This document shows positions 43,934-51,741 of a DNA stretch of 64,000 nt, one piece after another; position 1 is the first letter of the stretch, and each line of letters begins with the position of its first letter. The notes below the pieces were generated by a model, which was not told the DNA's origin, did not search any database, and saw nothing but the letters and a program-made list of their open reading frames with translations. The position numbers were made by a program, and so were the translations under genes. The stretch spans positions 62,001 to 126,000 of the forward strand of contig AAXX01000001.1 in NCBI GenBank assembly GCA_000169355.1, given 5' to 3'. The stretch comes from Flavobacteria bacterium BAL38 (lineage in GTDB: Bacteria; Bacteroidota; Bacteroidia; Flavobacteriales; Flavobacteriaceae).

Positions 43934-44590
43934 TTATTGATTGTGATTAAAAACTGATGAAAAATTAGCAAAAACAATAGCTTTCATCTCCTGTATAGAA
44001 ATTCCTTTTACAGAAGCTGCTTTTTCATACACTTCATAAATAGATTCTTCAATCGTATCTGTTTCTAATAAAATTTGATTTTCGGGTGCAAAGGTAAATA
44101 CTTTTTCTAAATCTGGATTACGAAGTAAGTATTTTCCAAACGAAAGATAAAAACCATTATTCAAAAGCGATTTTGCAACTTGTTCGTTTTTTGAAAAACC
44201 GTGAATTATAATTGGGTTTTCAATTTTAAGTTCTTTTTTTATTGCAATAACTTCATCATAAGCAGCTACGCAATGCAAAACAATGGGTTTATTAGTTTGC
44301 TTAACCAAATCTAATTGCATTTTAAAAACCTTAATTTGAGTTTCTAACGGAATTTCTATTCGTTTATCTAAACCACATTCACCCAGAGCTAAACATGAAG
44401 TTAATTGTAACTTTTCTTTAATTATATTTAAATCCGATTCTAATCGACTTTCATCAATATACCAAGGATGAATTCCAATTGAATAATTTGGAATCGACAT
44501 GTCAAATTCCCATGGATACTGATTTACAACCTCGATAACATTATCGAGATTAGAAAATTTGTGCGTATGTAAATTGATAAACTTAGTCAT
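43934..44590 (-). CDS. TatD family metal-dependent hydrolase
   Basis: The 218-residue protein has the TIM-barrel hydrolase motifs INLHTHKF (metal His pair), ALGECGLDKR, IVLHCVAAYDE, IIHGFSKNE and LLETDTIEES. TatD proteins act as 3'-5' exonucleases or deoxyribonucleases. This member is shorter than the usual 260 residues, missing part of the middle, but keeps the metal ligands. Its start overlaps the upstream DUF1684 gene by 8 bases and TcdA starts 22 bases after its end. Confidence 0.88.
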   Translation of the reverse strand: MTKFINLHTHKFSNLDNVIEVVNQYPWEFDMSIPNYSIGIHPWYIDESRLESDLNIIKEKLQLTSCLALGECGLDKRIEIPLETQIKVFKMQLDLVKQTNKPIVLHCVAAYDEVIAIKKELKIENPIIIHGFSKNEQVAKSLLNNGFYLSFGKYLLRNPDLEKVFTFAPENQILLETDTIEESIYEVYEKAASVKGISIQEMKAIVFANFSSVFNHNQ

Positions 44591-45173
44591 GGAATTTCTT
44601 TACACCCGCTAAAATTTCAATATCCAAATCATTTTCTAAAGGGACAATTGGGCACGAATATTCGTAATTATATGCGCAATACGGATTGTATGCTTTATTA
44701 AAATCGATAGTCCAAATTTTACCTTTTTGAATTCTCATATCTAAATATCTTCCTCCAATGTAACTTTCTTTTCCACAAGTTAAATCAGAAAATGGCAAGA
44801 ATAAATAATCGGCATATCCTGGTTTTTTTATTAAATCTTTATTCTGATAAACGTTTAATTTAAAATCTTTTCCTTCAATTGAAAAATGCAATTCGCCATA
44901 TTTTACATAAAGAGGTGTTCTGGAAGTTGTTGTTTTCATGCCAAAAGGTTTTTCCTTTTTGGTTCTAATAAAAGTCGCTTGAACAATATATTTTTCATTT
45001 ATTGAAAAGAAGTCCAAACCTTTAAAATGCTTAAAATCTTCTTTAGTTAATGGACTTTTTAAAGAATCTGCGTAACTTTTATTCAATTCTAGTTGAAATT
45101 TTTCGGCTAAAGCCAAATCATTTTGAGCTAATGCAAATGATGAGTAAAGTAGAAAAAGTAAGATTTTATTCAT
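44583..45173 (-). CDS. DUF1684 secreted protein
   Basis: A 196-residue protein with signal peptide (MNKILLFLLYSSFALAQ) and DUF1684 features: an N-terminal helix (LALAEKFQLELNKSYADS), FLPFSDLTCGKESYIGGRYL and YNPYCAYNYEYSCPIVP near the end, with the conserved cysteine and tyrosine set. The family is exported and uncharacterised. It starts upstream of tatD and overlaps it by 8 bases, so is cotranslated. Confidence 0.85.
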   Translation of the reverse strand: MNKILLFLLYSSFALAQNDLALAEKFQLELNKSYADSLKSPLTKEDFKHFKGLDFFSINEKYIVQATFIRTKKEKPFGMKTTTSRTPLYVKYGELHFSIEGKDFKLNVYQNKDLIKKPGYADYLFLPFSDLTCGKESYIGGRYLDMRIQKGKIWTIDFNKAYNPYCAYNYEYSCPIVPLENDLDIEILAGVKKFHD

Positions 45174-45233
45174 TTGTAGAAATTTTTACAAAAATATATA
45201 AATTCTATAACATTTTAATCGTCATAGCTTTTG

Positions 45234-45241
45234 TAAATTTG
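45234..45241 (+). promoter_or_regulatory. -7 element TAAATTTG before MFS gene
   Basis: Perfect TAnnTTTG 17 bases before the ATG at 45258; no -33 TTG in range. Confidence 0.6.
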
Positions 45242-45257
45242 CAATTCAACATTAGGT

Positions 45258-46484
45258 ATGCTACAAAAAGCTTTTAATAAATATATTGACAATTTTCGAG
45301 GATTTTCTCGCGAAATTTGGATACTTACACTCGTTACTTTTATTAACCGTGCCGGAACAATGGTACTTCCATTTTTATCAAAATACTTGAAAGAAGACTT
45401 GCATTTTTCATATAGTCAAGTAGGTTGGATTATGGTTAGTTTTGGGTGTGGTTCAATTTTAGGTTCTTGGTTGGGAGGGAAATTATCCGACAAAATTGGA
45501 TTTTATAAAATAATGATTTTTAGTTTGTTAACTAGTGGAATGGCTTTCTTCGGATTGCAATTTGTTACTAGTTTTGAAGGCTTATTGTTGGCTATGTTTT
45601 TAATAATGTCGGTTGCTGATATGTTTCGTCCGGCAATGTTTGTATCACTAGGTGCTTATGCCAAACCCGAAAACAGAACTCGCGCCTTAACATTAGTTCG
45701 ATTAGCAATTAATCTTGGATTTGCAGCCGGCCCAGCTTTAGGAGGACTTTTAATTATGAATGTTGGATATAAAGGCTTGTTTTGGGTAGACGGAGCCACT
45801 TGTATTTTAGCCATTTTAATATTTTGGATAAAAGTAAAAGAAAAGAAAAAATCAAAATATACCGATACTGAACATCCGGGAGAAATTTTAACGCATTCGG
45901 TATTTAAAGACACGCCTTTTTGGATTTTCTTATCTGGAACATTAATTACTGGGATTTTATTCTTCCAGTTGTTTACTACAATTCCGTTATATCATAAAGA
46001 GCAATTCAACTTAAGCGAATTTCAAACTGGTTTATTATTAACGTTAAATGGTGTTTTAGTCTTCTTTTTAGAAATGCCAATTGTAAGTTATATTGAAAAA
46101 CATAAAATCAATAAATTAAAAGTAATCACTTACGGATGTTTGGCTATGGCGATAAGTATTTATTTATTACTGGTGAATAATTGGGCCGGAATATTAATCA
46201 TTATGATGATTTTCATGACGTTTGCCGAAATGTTTGCTTTTCCTTTTTCGAATTCATTTGCAATGAGTCGCGCTCCTAAAGGACATGAAGGAAGATATAT
46301 GGCAATTTTTACCATGAGTTATAGTTTAGCTCATATTTTAAGTGCTAAAACGGGAATGGAAATTATCGATTTATTTAGTTACCAAACCAACTGGTTTTTC
46401 ATGGGAACACTAGGCGTAATTGGTGTTTTACTCTTCATTTGGACTAATAAATTAGTAACTAAAGAACCTTTAAAAAATCTTTAA
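45258..46484 (+). CDS. MFS transporter
   Basis: A 408-residue twelve-helix transporter. It has the MFS loop 2-3 motif GSWLGGKLSDKIGFYK and the second-half counterpart around EKHKINKLKV. SREIWILTLVTFINRAGTMV is the first helix. It resembles the drug/YdeE-like exporter group; the substrate is unknown. Stop at 46482-46484 lies just before the triple dyad in front of blaI. Confidence 0.9.
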   Translation: MLQKAFNKYIDNFRGFSREIWILTLVTFINRAGTMVLPFLSKYLKEDLHFSYSQVGWIMVSFGCGSILGSWLGGKLSDKIGFYKIMIFSLLTSGMAFFGLQFVTSFEGLLLAMFLIMSVADMFRPAMFVSLGAYAKPENRTRALTLVRLAINLGFAAGPALGGLLIMNVGYKGLFWVDGATCILAILIFWIKVKEKKKSKYTDTEHPGEILTHSVFKDTPFWIFLSGTLITGILFFQLFTTIPLYHKEQFNLSEFQTGLLLTLNGVLVFFLEMPIVSYIEKHKINKLKVITYGCLAMAISIYLLLVNNWAGILIIMMIFMTFAEMFAFPFSNSFAMSRAPKGHEGRYMAIFTMSYSLAHILSAKTGMEIIDLFSYQTNWFFMGTLGVIGVLLFIWTNKLVTKEPLKNL

Positions 46485-46549
46485 AACTAAAAAATTAGTT
46501 AAATAACTACAAAAATAGTTGTATAACTAAAAATATAGTTGTAAGTTTG
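46485..46549 (+). promoter_or_regulatory. Triple AACTA-N6-TAGTT operator and blaI-type promoter
   Basis: Three 16-bp dyads start at 46485, 46505 and 46525, exactly 20 bp apart: AACTAAAAAATTAGTT, AACTACAAAAATAGTT and AACTAAAAATATAGTT. TAAGTTTG (46542-46549) is a perfect -7 box, with TTG at 46519-46521 (spacer 20). The two downstream dyads overlap the -33 and the spacer. This fits autorepression by the BlaI/MecI-type protein encoded next, whose known operators are similar dyads. Confidence 0.75.
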
Positions 46550-46578
46550 TTCTTCTATAAATTAATAAGGACAAATTT

Positions 46579-46944
46579 ATGATGATGCAAAAACTAACGA
46601 ATAAAGAAGAAGAAATCATGCATATTTTATGGAAGCTAAAAAAAGCTTTTGTAAAAGACATCATGGAAGAAATTACCGACGAGAAACCTCATTATAATAC
46701 ACTTTCAACAATTGTTCGTAATCTTGAAGAAAAAGGGTATGTAGGTTATAACGCTTACGGAAAAACGCATCAATACTTTCCTATTGTTACCATTGAAGAT
46801 TTTCGAAAAACATTTATGAATACCGCTATTGATAATTATTTCAATAGTTCGTATAAAAACTTGGTTTCTTATTTTGCTGAAGAAGATAAAATTTCGGCAG
46901 ACGAACTTCGTGAAATTTTAGCATTAATTGAAAAAAAGAAATAG
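46579..46944 (+). CDS. BlaI/MecI/CopY family repressor
   Basis: The 121-residue repressor has a winged-helix N-terminus (LTNKEEEIMHILWKLKKAFV, LSTIVRNLEEKGYVGYN) and a C-terminal dimerisation helix region (SYFAEEDKISADELREIL). The recognition helix is PHYNTLSTIVRNLE. MecI/BlaI family members repress beta-lactamase or copper genes and are inactivated by their sensor protease. Three ATG codons are in tandem at the start. It is coupled with the M56 sensor gene, 1 base apart (TAG-t-ATG). Confidence 0.92.
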   Translation: MMMQKLTNKEEEIMHILWKLKKAFVKDIMEEITDEKPHYNTLSTIVRNLEEKGYVGYNAYGKTHQYFPIVTIEDFRKTFMNTAIDNYFNSSYKNLVSYFAEEDKISADELREILALIEKKK

Positions 46945-46945
46945 T

Positions 46946-49003
46946 ATGGAAAATCTAATGCTATATTTTATAAAGGCAAACGGACTCATCATTTTATTTT
47001 ATTTGATGTATGTCTTGTTTTTGAGAAAAGAAACCTTTTTTGTTTCAAATCGTTTGTATATGATTTTGGGTTTAATTTTATCCCTGAGTTTACCCTTGAT
47101 TACGTTTACGAAAACCATTTGGGTTGACCCAACACCTGTTCCTGAATTTTATCAAGAAATAACTCCCAAAAACAATAATGCAATTGAAATTCCTATTCAA
47201 GAAAATCCTTTAGATTGGACTTTGATTTTAAGTATGGTTTATGTTATTATTTCAATAGTAATTTTATTAAAAATTGGAATAGAAATAGCTTCCTTTTACA
47301 ATAGAATCAGAAAACACAACCAACAGAAAGAATCAGATTTCATTTTAATTCATTCTAATACAACCGAAAATCCGTTTTCGTTCTTTCATTACATTGTTAT
47401 TAATCCTCATTTATTTTCAGAAGCAGAATTACAACATATTATAACGCATGAAAGTATTCATGTGAAGCAAAAACATTCAATTGATGTGTTGTTAGGAAAA
47501 CTATTTTGTGCTATATTTTGGGTAAACCCAATTATTTGGTTGTATCGAAAAGCTATGTTGCAAAACCTAGAATTCATTGCCGATAATGAAACCTTTAAAC
47601 AAATAGAAAACAAATACGAATATCAAAAAACCTTATTAAAAGTAGTGACTCATCAACACGACTTAAGTATTACTAATCAATTTTATCAATCATTAATCAA
47701 AAAACGAATCGTTATGTTACACACAAATCAATCCCACAAAAGAAATGCTTGGAAGTATGCTACCATTCTTCCGCTATTAGTTGGTTTTATGCTATTGTTT
47801 CAAATTAAAACAGTGGCGCAGGTTAAGGAAAATTCAAAAGTAGCAGCTTATGCTGTTGAAGAAGTAACTTATTCTTCAATTCTAACTAAAAATACGACCG
47901 ATAAAGAGTTGCGAGAATTAGAAAAGACTTTTTCAGATGAAAAATATAAACTTAAAATTTCAAAAGTTAAACGAAATAAAGAAGGGGAAATAACTGGAAT
48001 AAAACTTTCTTTTGATTCTGGAAAAACCTACAATCGAATTTTGGAAAGAAAATCAACTGAACCTATTGATGATATTAAAATTTTTATTAATTCTGATAAG
48101 GATGATGATAATGCTTGTGGTTTTGAAGAAATTAAAAATACTGTAGGCGTAAATTGGAATGATGCAAAATCCTTAAATACAGTTGAAATCAAAAAATCAG
48201 CTACTGATGAAATGATTTACATCATCAATGGAAAAGAATATACTAAAGAGGAAATGAAAGATAAAATCGTTGAATTAGACGGCGCAATAGAAATGAATGA
48301 AGATGAAAAAAGTGGAAAAAAAGTAATGGTGTTCAAAGGAAATTCAACAATTTCAGACGAACCAAAAACCGTTATTTCTTTTGATGAAATAACTACGAAA
48401 AAAGAAAGTAATAGTCGAAATTCGGATGCCGTGTATGCAGTAGTTGCGGCTGAATATTCAGAAAATGAAACTTTCAGCCACATAGATAAAATCAAACGTA
48501 ACAAATTAGTTGATGCTAAAAAAGCTTTGATTCTTCTAAATGGAAAAGAAATTAACTTTCAAGATTTAGATAAAATTGACGAAAAAACAATAAGTTCATC
48601 AGGAAATACGATAGCTTCTCACGCAATGAAAAAATATGGCGAAAAAGGCAAAAATGGAGTAATTTCTATTAATACCAAAACGTATGATATAGAAAATAAT
48701 CCTATTATAAGAGAGAATTTAATTTCAAAAAACAATTCTGAAAAACCAAAACCTAAATCAATCGAACTTAAAAGCGGCGATGTTGTGATAGTTTTTGAAG
48801 GTGATAAAATTAAATTCCCTGGTTACCCAACCCAATATTTAAATCAGTTAAAATTAGAGTTTCAAGGTAAAATTCTTGAAGATAACATTGATTTCTTCAA
48901 AAACTACGAACTTGAAAAAATAAAAGATATTAAAATCATAGAAGACGAATCATCTCCAAAAGAGAAGAAAAGAATCAAAAAAATAATTATTGAAACCAAA
49001 TAA
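46946..49003 (+). CDS. M56/BlaR1-type metallopeptidase with plug-like C-terminus
   Basis: From the ATG at 46946, 685 residues. The first 290 hold four membrane helices and the M56 protease motif THESIHVKQKHS (H-E-x-x-H near residue 167) with the third ligand region EFIADNETF, as in BlaR1/MecR1. The extracellular part after residue 310 is not a penicillin-binding domain. It has KKYGEKGKNGVISINTK near residue 563 and a further YIINGKEYTKEEM block, reminiscent of TonB-receptor plug segments. Activation should cleave the BlaI-type repressor. Function outside antibiotics is likely; no beta-lactamase lies nearby. Confidence 0.85.
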   Translation: MENLMLYFIKANGLIILFYLMYVLFLRKETFFVSNRLYMILGLILSLSLPLITFTKTIWVDPTPVPEFYQEITPKNNNAIEIPIQENPLDWTLILSMVYVIISIVILLKIGIEIASFYNRIRKHNQQKESDFILIHSNTTENPFSFFHYIVINPHLFSEAELQHIITHESIHVKQKHSIDVLLGKLFCAIFWVNPIIWLYRKAMLQNLEFIADNETFKQIENKYEYQKTLLKVVTHQHDLSITNQFYQSLIKKRIVMLHTNQSHKRNAWKYATILPLLVGFMLLFQIKTVAQVKENSKVAAYAVEEVTYSSILTKNTTDKELRELEKTFSDEKYKLKISKVKRNKEGEITGIKLSFDSGKTYNRILERKSTEPIDDIKIFINSDKDDDNACGFEEIKNTVGVNWNDAKSLNTVEIKKSATDEMIYIINGKEYTKEEMKDKIVELDGAIEMNEDEKSGKKVMVFKGNSTISDEPKTVISFDEITTKKESNSRNSDAVYAVVAAEYSENETFSHIDKIKRNKLVDAKKALILLNGKEINFQDLDKIDEKTISSSGNTIASHAMKKYGEKGKNGVISINTKTYDIENNPIIRENLISKNNSEKPKPKSIELKSGDVVIVFEGDKIKFPGYPTQYLNQLKLEFQGKILEDNIDFFKNYELEKIKDIKIIEDESSPKEKKRIKKIIIETK

Positions 49004-49006
49004 CAA

Positions 49007-49046
49007 AAAAATCCCGATTTTGAATAAGTCCAAAATCGGGATTTTT
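49007..49046 (+). terminator. Terminator of the blaI-blaR1-type operon
   Basis: AAAAATCCCGATTTT (49007-49021) and AAAATCGGGATTTTT (49032-49046), a 15-bp stem with a 10-base loop ending in T. Confidence 0.92.
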
Positions 49047-49054
49047 AATTTTAC

Positions 49055-49062
49055 TATATTTG
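49055..49062 (+). promoter_or_regulatory. -7 element TATATTTG before small gene
   Basis: A perfect TAnnTTTG 14 bases before the ATG at 49077, between the terminator and the ORF. Confidence 0.65.
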
Positions 49063-49076
49063 CCAAAAATTAAACG

Positions 49077-49217
49077 ATGTATAAAATACTTGCCAAACTT
49101 AACAAAGCACTTTTACCTAGTTTTACCAAACAAGGTTTAGATCCTATTAAAGCTAAAAAATGGCAAAAGGCTATAATTGCTTATCGTTACTTTATAACTG
49201 TTAAATCTTTAGATTAA
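49077..49217 (+). CDS. 46-residue basic small protein
   Basis: ATG at 49077: MYKILAKLNKALLPSFTKQG, then LDPIKAKKWQKAIIAYRYFI and TVKSLD. Net positively charged with an amphipathic helix and Trp. The ORF has a perfect -7 box 14 bases upstream. Similar 40-50-residue flavobacterial proteins are sometimes loosely called SsrA-binding protein in databases; it is unrelated in sequence to SmpB, whose real gene is at 50107. Stop overlaps the convergent gene's stop in the shared TTAA at 49214-49217. Confidence 0.7.
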   Translation: MYKILAKLNKALLPSFTKQGLDPIKAKKWQKAIIAYRYFITVKSLD

Positions 49218-49657
49218 TCAATATACGTTTTATTTCCGTTTTTATTGATGTAATACTTTCCTCCTTTAGGTCCCGTAAATACTTTTTTACCTTTATATTC
49301 TCCAGTTACTTTATCCGTAACTTTTTTCTCTGCTGCTTTAGAAACAGCTGTTTGTTTTAAATCGTCACTTTCTTGTGCTGCAGTTTTCTTTACTTTTGAT
49401 TTAACTTCAGTTGCTTTTGTATTGGAATTATTCACCTTAGCAACATCCTGTTTCGCTTCCTTTACATTTTTATCTTGCTTTTTTTTAGCTGTTGCAGCAT
49501 TTTTCTCTGCTTGCTTTTTCTTGTTCTGAAGCTTTTTCTTGTTTGCTTCAACTTGTTCTTTGGTAACTTTTTTACCGTCTTTAATAACCTTTGTTTCTTG
49601 TGCAAATGACCCAAGTGAAAAAAGTAGCGAAACGACTAAAAAAATGATTTTTTTCAT
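49214..49657 (-). CDS. Secreted Lys/Ala-rich protein with PBCV-type basic adaptor end
   Basis: The 147-residue protein begins with a signal peptide (MKKIIFLVVSLLFSLGSFA, then QETK), followed by a long lysine/alanine-rich coil (KKLQNKKKQAEKNAATAKKK) and a C-terminal segment VFTGPKGGKYYINKNGNKTY. The GPxGGKYY-N-x-x-G-x-K-x-Y motif is the PBCV-specific basic adaptor type, found in various Flavobacteria at the ends of secreted proteins. Role unknown. The stops of this gene and the 46-residue gene overlap. Confidence 0.78.
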   Translation of the reverse strand: MKKIIFLVVSLLFSLGSFAQETKVIKDGKKVTKEQVEANKKKLQNKKKQAEKNAATAKKKQDKNVKEAKQDVAKVNNSNTKATEVKSKVKKTAAQESDDLKQTAVSKAAEKKVTDKVTGEYKGKKVFTGPKGGKYYINKNGNKTYID

Positions 49658-49672
49658 AATTTTTATTTTGTA

Positions 49673-50030
49673 TTAAATGATTTTGTGAATTCGATTTACC
49701 GGAATAACAACTCCTTGTTTTAAAATTACTCTGTTATCTGTAACGCCCCAAATTGTAGTTTCAACCGATTTTTTTGAAGAATCATCTTCAAAAAATATTT
49801 TAATTTTTACATGCTCTAAATTCCCTAAAGTCAATGCTCGATCTAAATCGTTCTTTCTTTGTAAAATATCTGCTTTATCGTGTAAAACTTCACTGGTAGG
49901 AAATGACAAAATACCTATTTGTTCTTTTTCTATTAGTTCAAAATCTTTGCTTATGGTTTTATTAGTTAGGTTAGTTGCATAAAAATAATAAAAAAAGTAA
50001 ATAAAATAGCATTTTCATTCTTTTTTTCAT
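49673..50030 (-). pseudogene. Lipoprotein gene with an apparent frameshift
   Basis: The long frame 49673-49909 opens only at a TTG. Upstream, the same frame stays open (TNKTISKDFELIEKEQIGIL) to about 49976. A second frame from the ATG at 50030 reads MKKRMKMLFYLLFLLFLC, a lipoprotein signal, and stops at TAA two codons later. Skipping one base at about 49976 joins the lipobox Cys to TNLTNKTISKDFELIEKEQ and the 78-residue body (LHDKADILQRKNDLDRALTL). Either a real indel or a sequencing error; body function unknown. Confidence 0.6.
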
Positions 50031-50090
50031 TTCTAATATTTTAATTAATAATATATGTAATTATCACTTTAAAATACTACAATTTTAATT

Positions 50091-50098
50091 TACATTTG
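50091..50098 (+). promoter_or_regulatory. -7 element TACATTTG before smpB
   Basis: Perfect TAnnTTTG 8 bases before the ATG at 50107, implying a very short leader or a start close to the transcription start. Confidence 0.6.
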
Positions 50099-50106
50099 TG
50101 GTCCTT

Positions 50107-50559
50107 ATGCAAAAGACAGTTAACATACTTAATAAAAGAGCAAAGTTCGATTACGAAATTCTCGATAAATACACTGCTGGAATTGTTTTAACCGGAACCG
50201 AAATCAAATCAATTCGTTTAGGAAAGGCTTCTATAACTGAAAGTTTTTGTGAATTTAGTGATGGTGAATTATTTGTAATCAATTCTAATATTGAGGAATA
50301 TTTATATGGAACGCATTACAATCACAAAACAAAAAGTGAACGTAAATTACTTTTAAACAAAAAAGAACTTAAAAAGCTTTTTAAAGATTCTGACAATAAA
50401 GGACTAACTATTGTTCCACTTCGTTTATTTACTAACGAAAAAGGATTAGCTAAGTTAGATATTGCTTTGTGCCGTGGTAAAAAGAATTACGATAAACGCG
50501 AATCGTTAAAAGAACAAGATACAAAACGCGATTTAGATCGAATTAAAAAAAGTTTCTAA
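50107..50559 (+). CDS. smpB: SsrA-binding protein SmpB
   Basis: SmpB carries tmRNA to stalled ribosomes for trans-translation. The 150-residue protein has the start [20 protein letters not shown], the OB-fold [14 protein letters not shown] and the C-terminal basic tail [15 protein letters not shown] that enters the empty mRNA channel. The ATG at 50107 is chosen over a GTG at 50098 because it matches the family start. Followed after 9 bases by an XRE regulator gene. Confidence 0.97.
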   Translation: MQKTVNILNKRAKFDYEILDKYTAGIVLTGTEIKSIRLGKASITESFCEFSDGELFVINSNIEEYLYGTHYNHKTKSERKLLLNKKELKKLFKDSDNKGLTIVPLRLFTNEKGLAKLDIALCRGKKNYDKRESLKEQDTKRDLDRIKKSF

Positions 50560-50568
50560 TCATATTTT

Positions 50569-50931
50569 ATGAAAGAAATTTTAAAACAAGCCCGAATAGA
50601 AAAAGGTCTTTCAACTAGAAAATTGGCCGAACTTACAAAAATTGACCAAGCTTTAATTAGTAAGTTTGAAAATGGATTACGAATTCCTACCAAAAAACAA
50701 ATTCAAACTATTGCCTTTGTGCTAGAAATTGAATTGCCTACTCTTTTAGTGGCTTGGTACAAAACTCGATTGTTAAATAATTTAGATTTTAATCAATTTG
50801 CTATTCAAGCAATAAGTCAAATTCTTCAAGAAAAAGGAATTGAAGTTGTTAAAGAACAAAAAGACAATAAAATTGACGAAATTTTAGACGAAATTGAATT
50901 GTTAAAACAAAAATTAACAGGACTCCGATAG
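50569..50931 (+). CDS. XRE-family helix-turn-helix regulator
   Basis: A 120-residue protein with an N-terminal HTH (LKQARIEKGLSTRKLAELTK, then ALISKFENGLRIPTKKQIQ) and a C-terminal helical tail (EILDEIELLKQKLTGL). It has no known target. It follows smpB by 9 bases and stops 1 base before the convergent pcm stop. Cytoplasmic. Confidence 0.9.
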   Translation: MKEILKQARIEKGLSTRKLAELTKIDQALISKFENGLRIPTKKQIQTIAFVLEIELPTLLVAWYKTRLLNNLDFNQFAIQAISQILQEKGIEVVKEQKDNKIDEILDEIELLKQKLTGLR

Positions 50932-51573
50932 TTAGTTTTTATTTTCTAAAAGCGGCACAAATTTAAAATCACCAAATTCATGCTTTTCAAACTGTGTTTC
51001 GTTTTTTCTAATTAGCAATGTCATAATTTGGTCTTTTTCCCCTACCGGAATTACAAGCCTTCCTCCTATTTTTAATTGCGCCATTAAAGGCTGCGGAATA
51101 AAAGGTGCTCCAGCCGTCACAATAATACTATCAAACGGTGCCGCCTCAGAAAAGCCTTTGTAACCATCTCCAAATATTAGTTTTTTTGGCCGAATACTTA
51201 ATTTTGGTAATAAAAGTGATGTCTTTTTAAATAATTGATTTTGTCTTTCAATCGAATATACAACTGCACCTAATTTACACAAAACTGCCGTTTGATAACC
51301 ACTTCCGGTTCCAATTTCTAAAACTTTATGGTCTTTTTCTACCTCTAATAATTGCGATTGAAAGGCCACAGTGTAAGGTTGCGAAATAGTTTGATCGGCA
51401 CCTATAGGAAATGCCTTGTCTTGATAAGCAAAATCTTCAAAACTAGAATCTAAAAACAAATGACGAGGAATTTTACTAATAGCTGACAATACATTTTTAT
51501 CTGTAATTCCTTTTTCTTCTAGAATTTTTACTAGCTGATTACGAAGTCCTTGGTGCTTATTAGTATCTTTCAT
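50932..51573 (-). CDS. pcm: Protein-L-isoaspartate O-methyltransferase
   Basis: Pcm repairs isoaspartyl residues using SAM. The 213-residue protein has the SAM motif VLEIGTGSGYQTAVL, the preceding QTISQPYTVAFQSQLL and the post-motif block DSIIVTAGAPFIPQPLMAQL, all typical of type I/II Pcm. No signal peptide. Convergent with the XRE gene and divergent from the Gfo/Idh/MocA gene. Confidence 0.96.
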   Translation of the reverse strand: MKDTNKHQGLRNQLVKILEEKGITDKNVLSAISKIPRHLFLDSSFEDFAYQDKAFPIGADQTISQPYTVAFQSQLLEVEKDHKVLEIGTGSGYQTAVLCKLGAVVYSIERQNQLFKKTSLLLPKLSIRPKKLIFGDGYKGFSEAAPFDSIIVTAGAPFIPQPLMAQLKIGGRLVIPVGEKDQIMTLLIRKNETQFEKHEFGDFKFVPLLENKN

Positions 51574-51674
51574 GTCATTATAAGGAACAAACCATTCCTA
51601 TTCCTGTTTTTGTTTGCGTAAAAATAGACGGAAAATTTCCAAAAAACAAATTCAAATTTTGAAAAACTTTTATA

Positions 51675-51711
51675 CCGAAGTTTCGGGATTTAAACTTTTA
51701 AACTTTAAACT
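51675..51711. repeat. CCGAAGTTTCGG dyad and TTTAAACT repeats
   Basis: A short dyad CCGAAGTTTCGG at 51675-51686 precedes TTTAAACTTTTAAACTTTAA (51689 onwards), three spaced TTTAAACT-type units. The block lies between the divergent pcm and Gfo/Idh/MocA genes, just before a -7 element. Confidence 0.5.
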
Positions 51712-51718
51712 AAAATTG

Positions 51719-51726
51719 TACTTTTG
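51719..51726 (+). promoter_or_regulatory. -7 element TACTTTTG before dehydrogenase gene
   Basis: Perfect TAnnTTTG, 15 bases before the ATG at 51742. Confidence 0.55.
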
Positions 51727-51741
51727 ATAAAATTTACTTTT

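Noticed and set aside
46579..49003. Beta-lactam resistance operon
   Set aside because: No beta-lactamase or PBP gene is nearby, and the sensor lacks a penicillin-binding domain.
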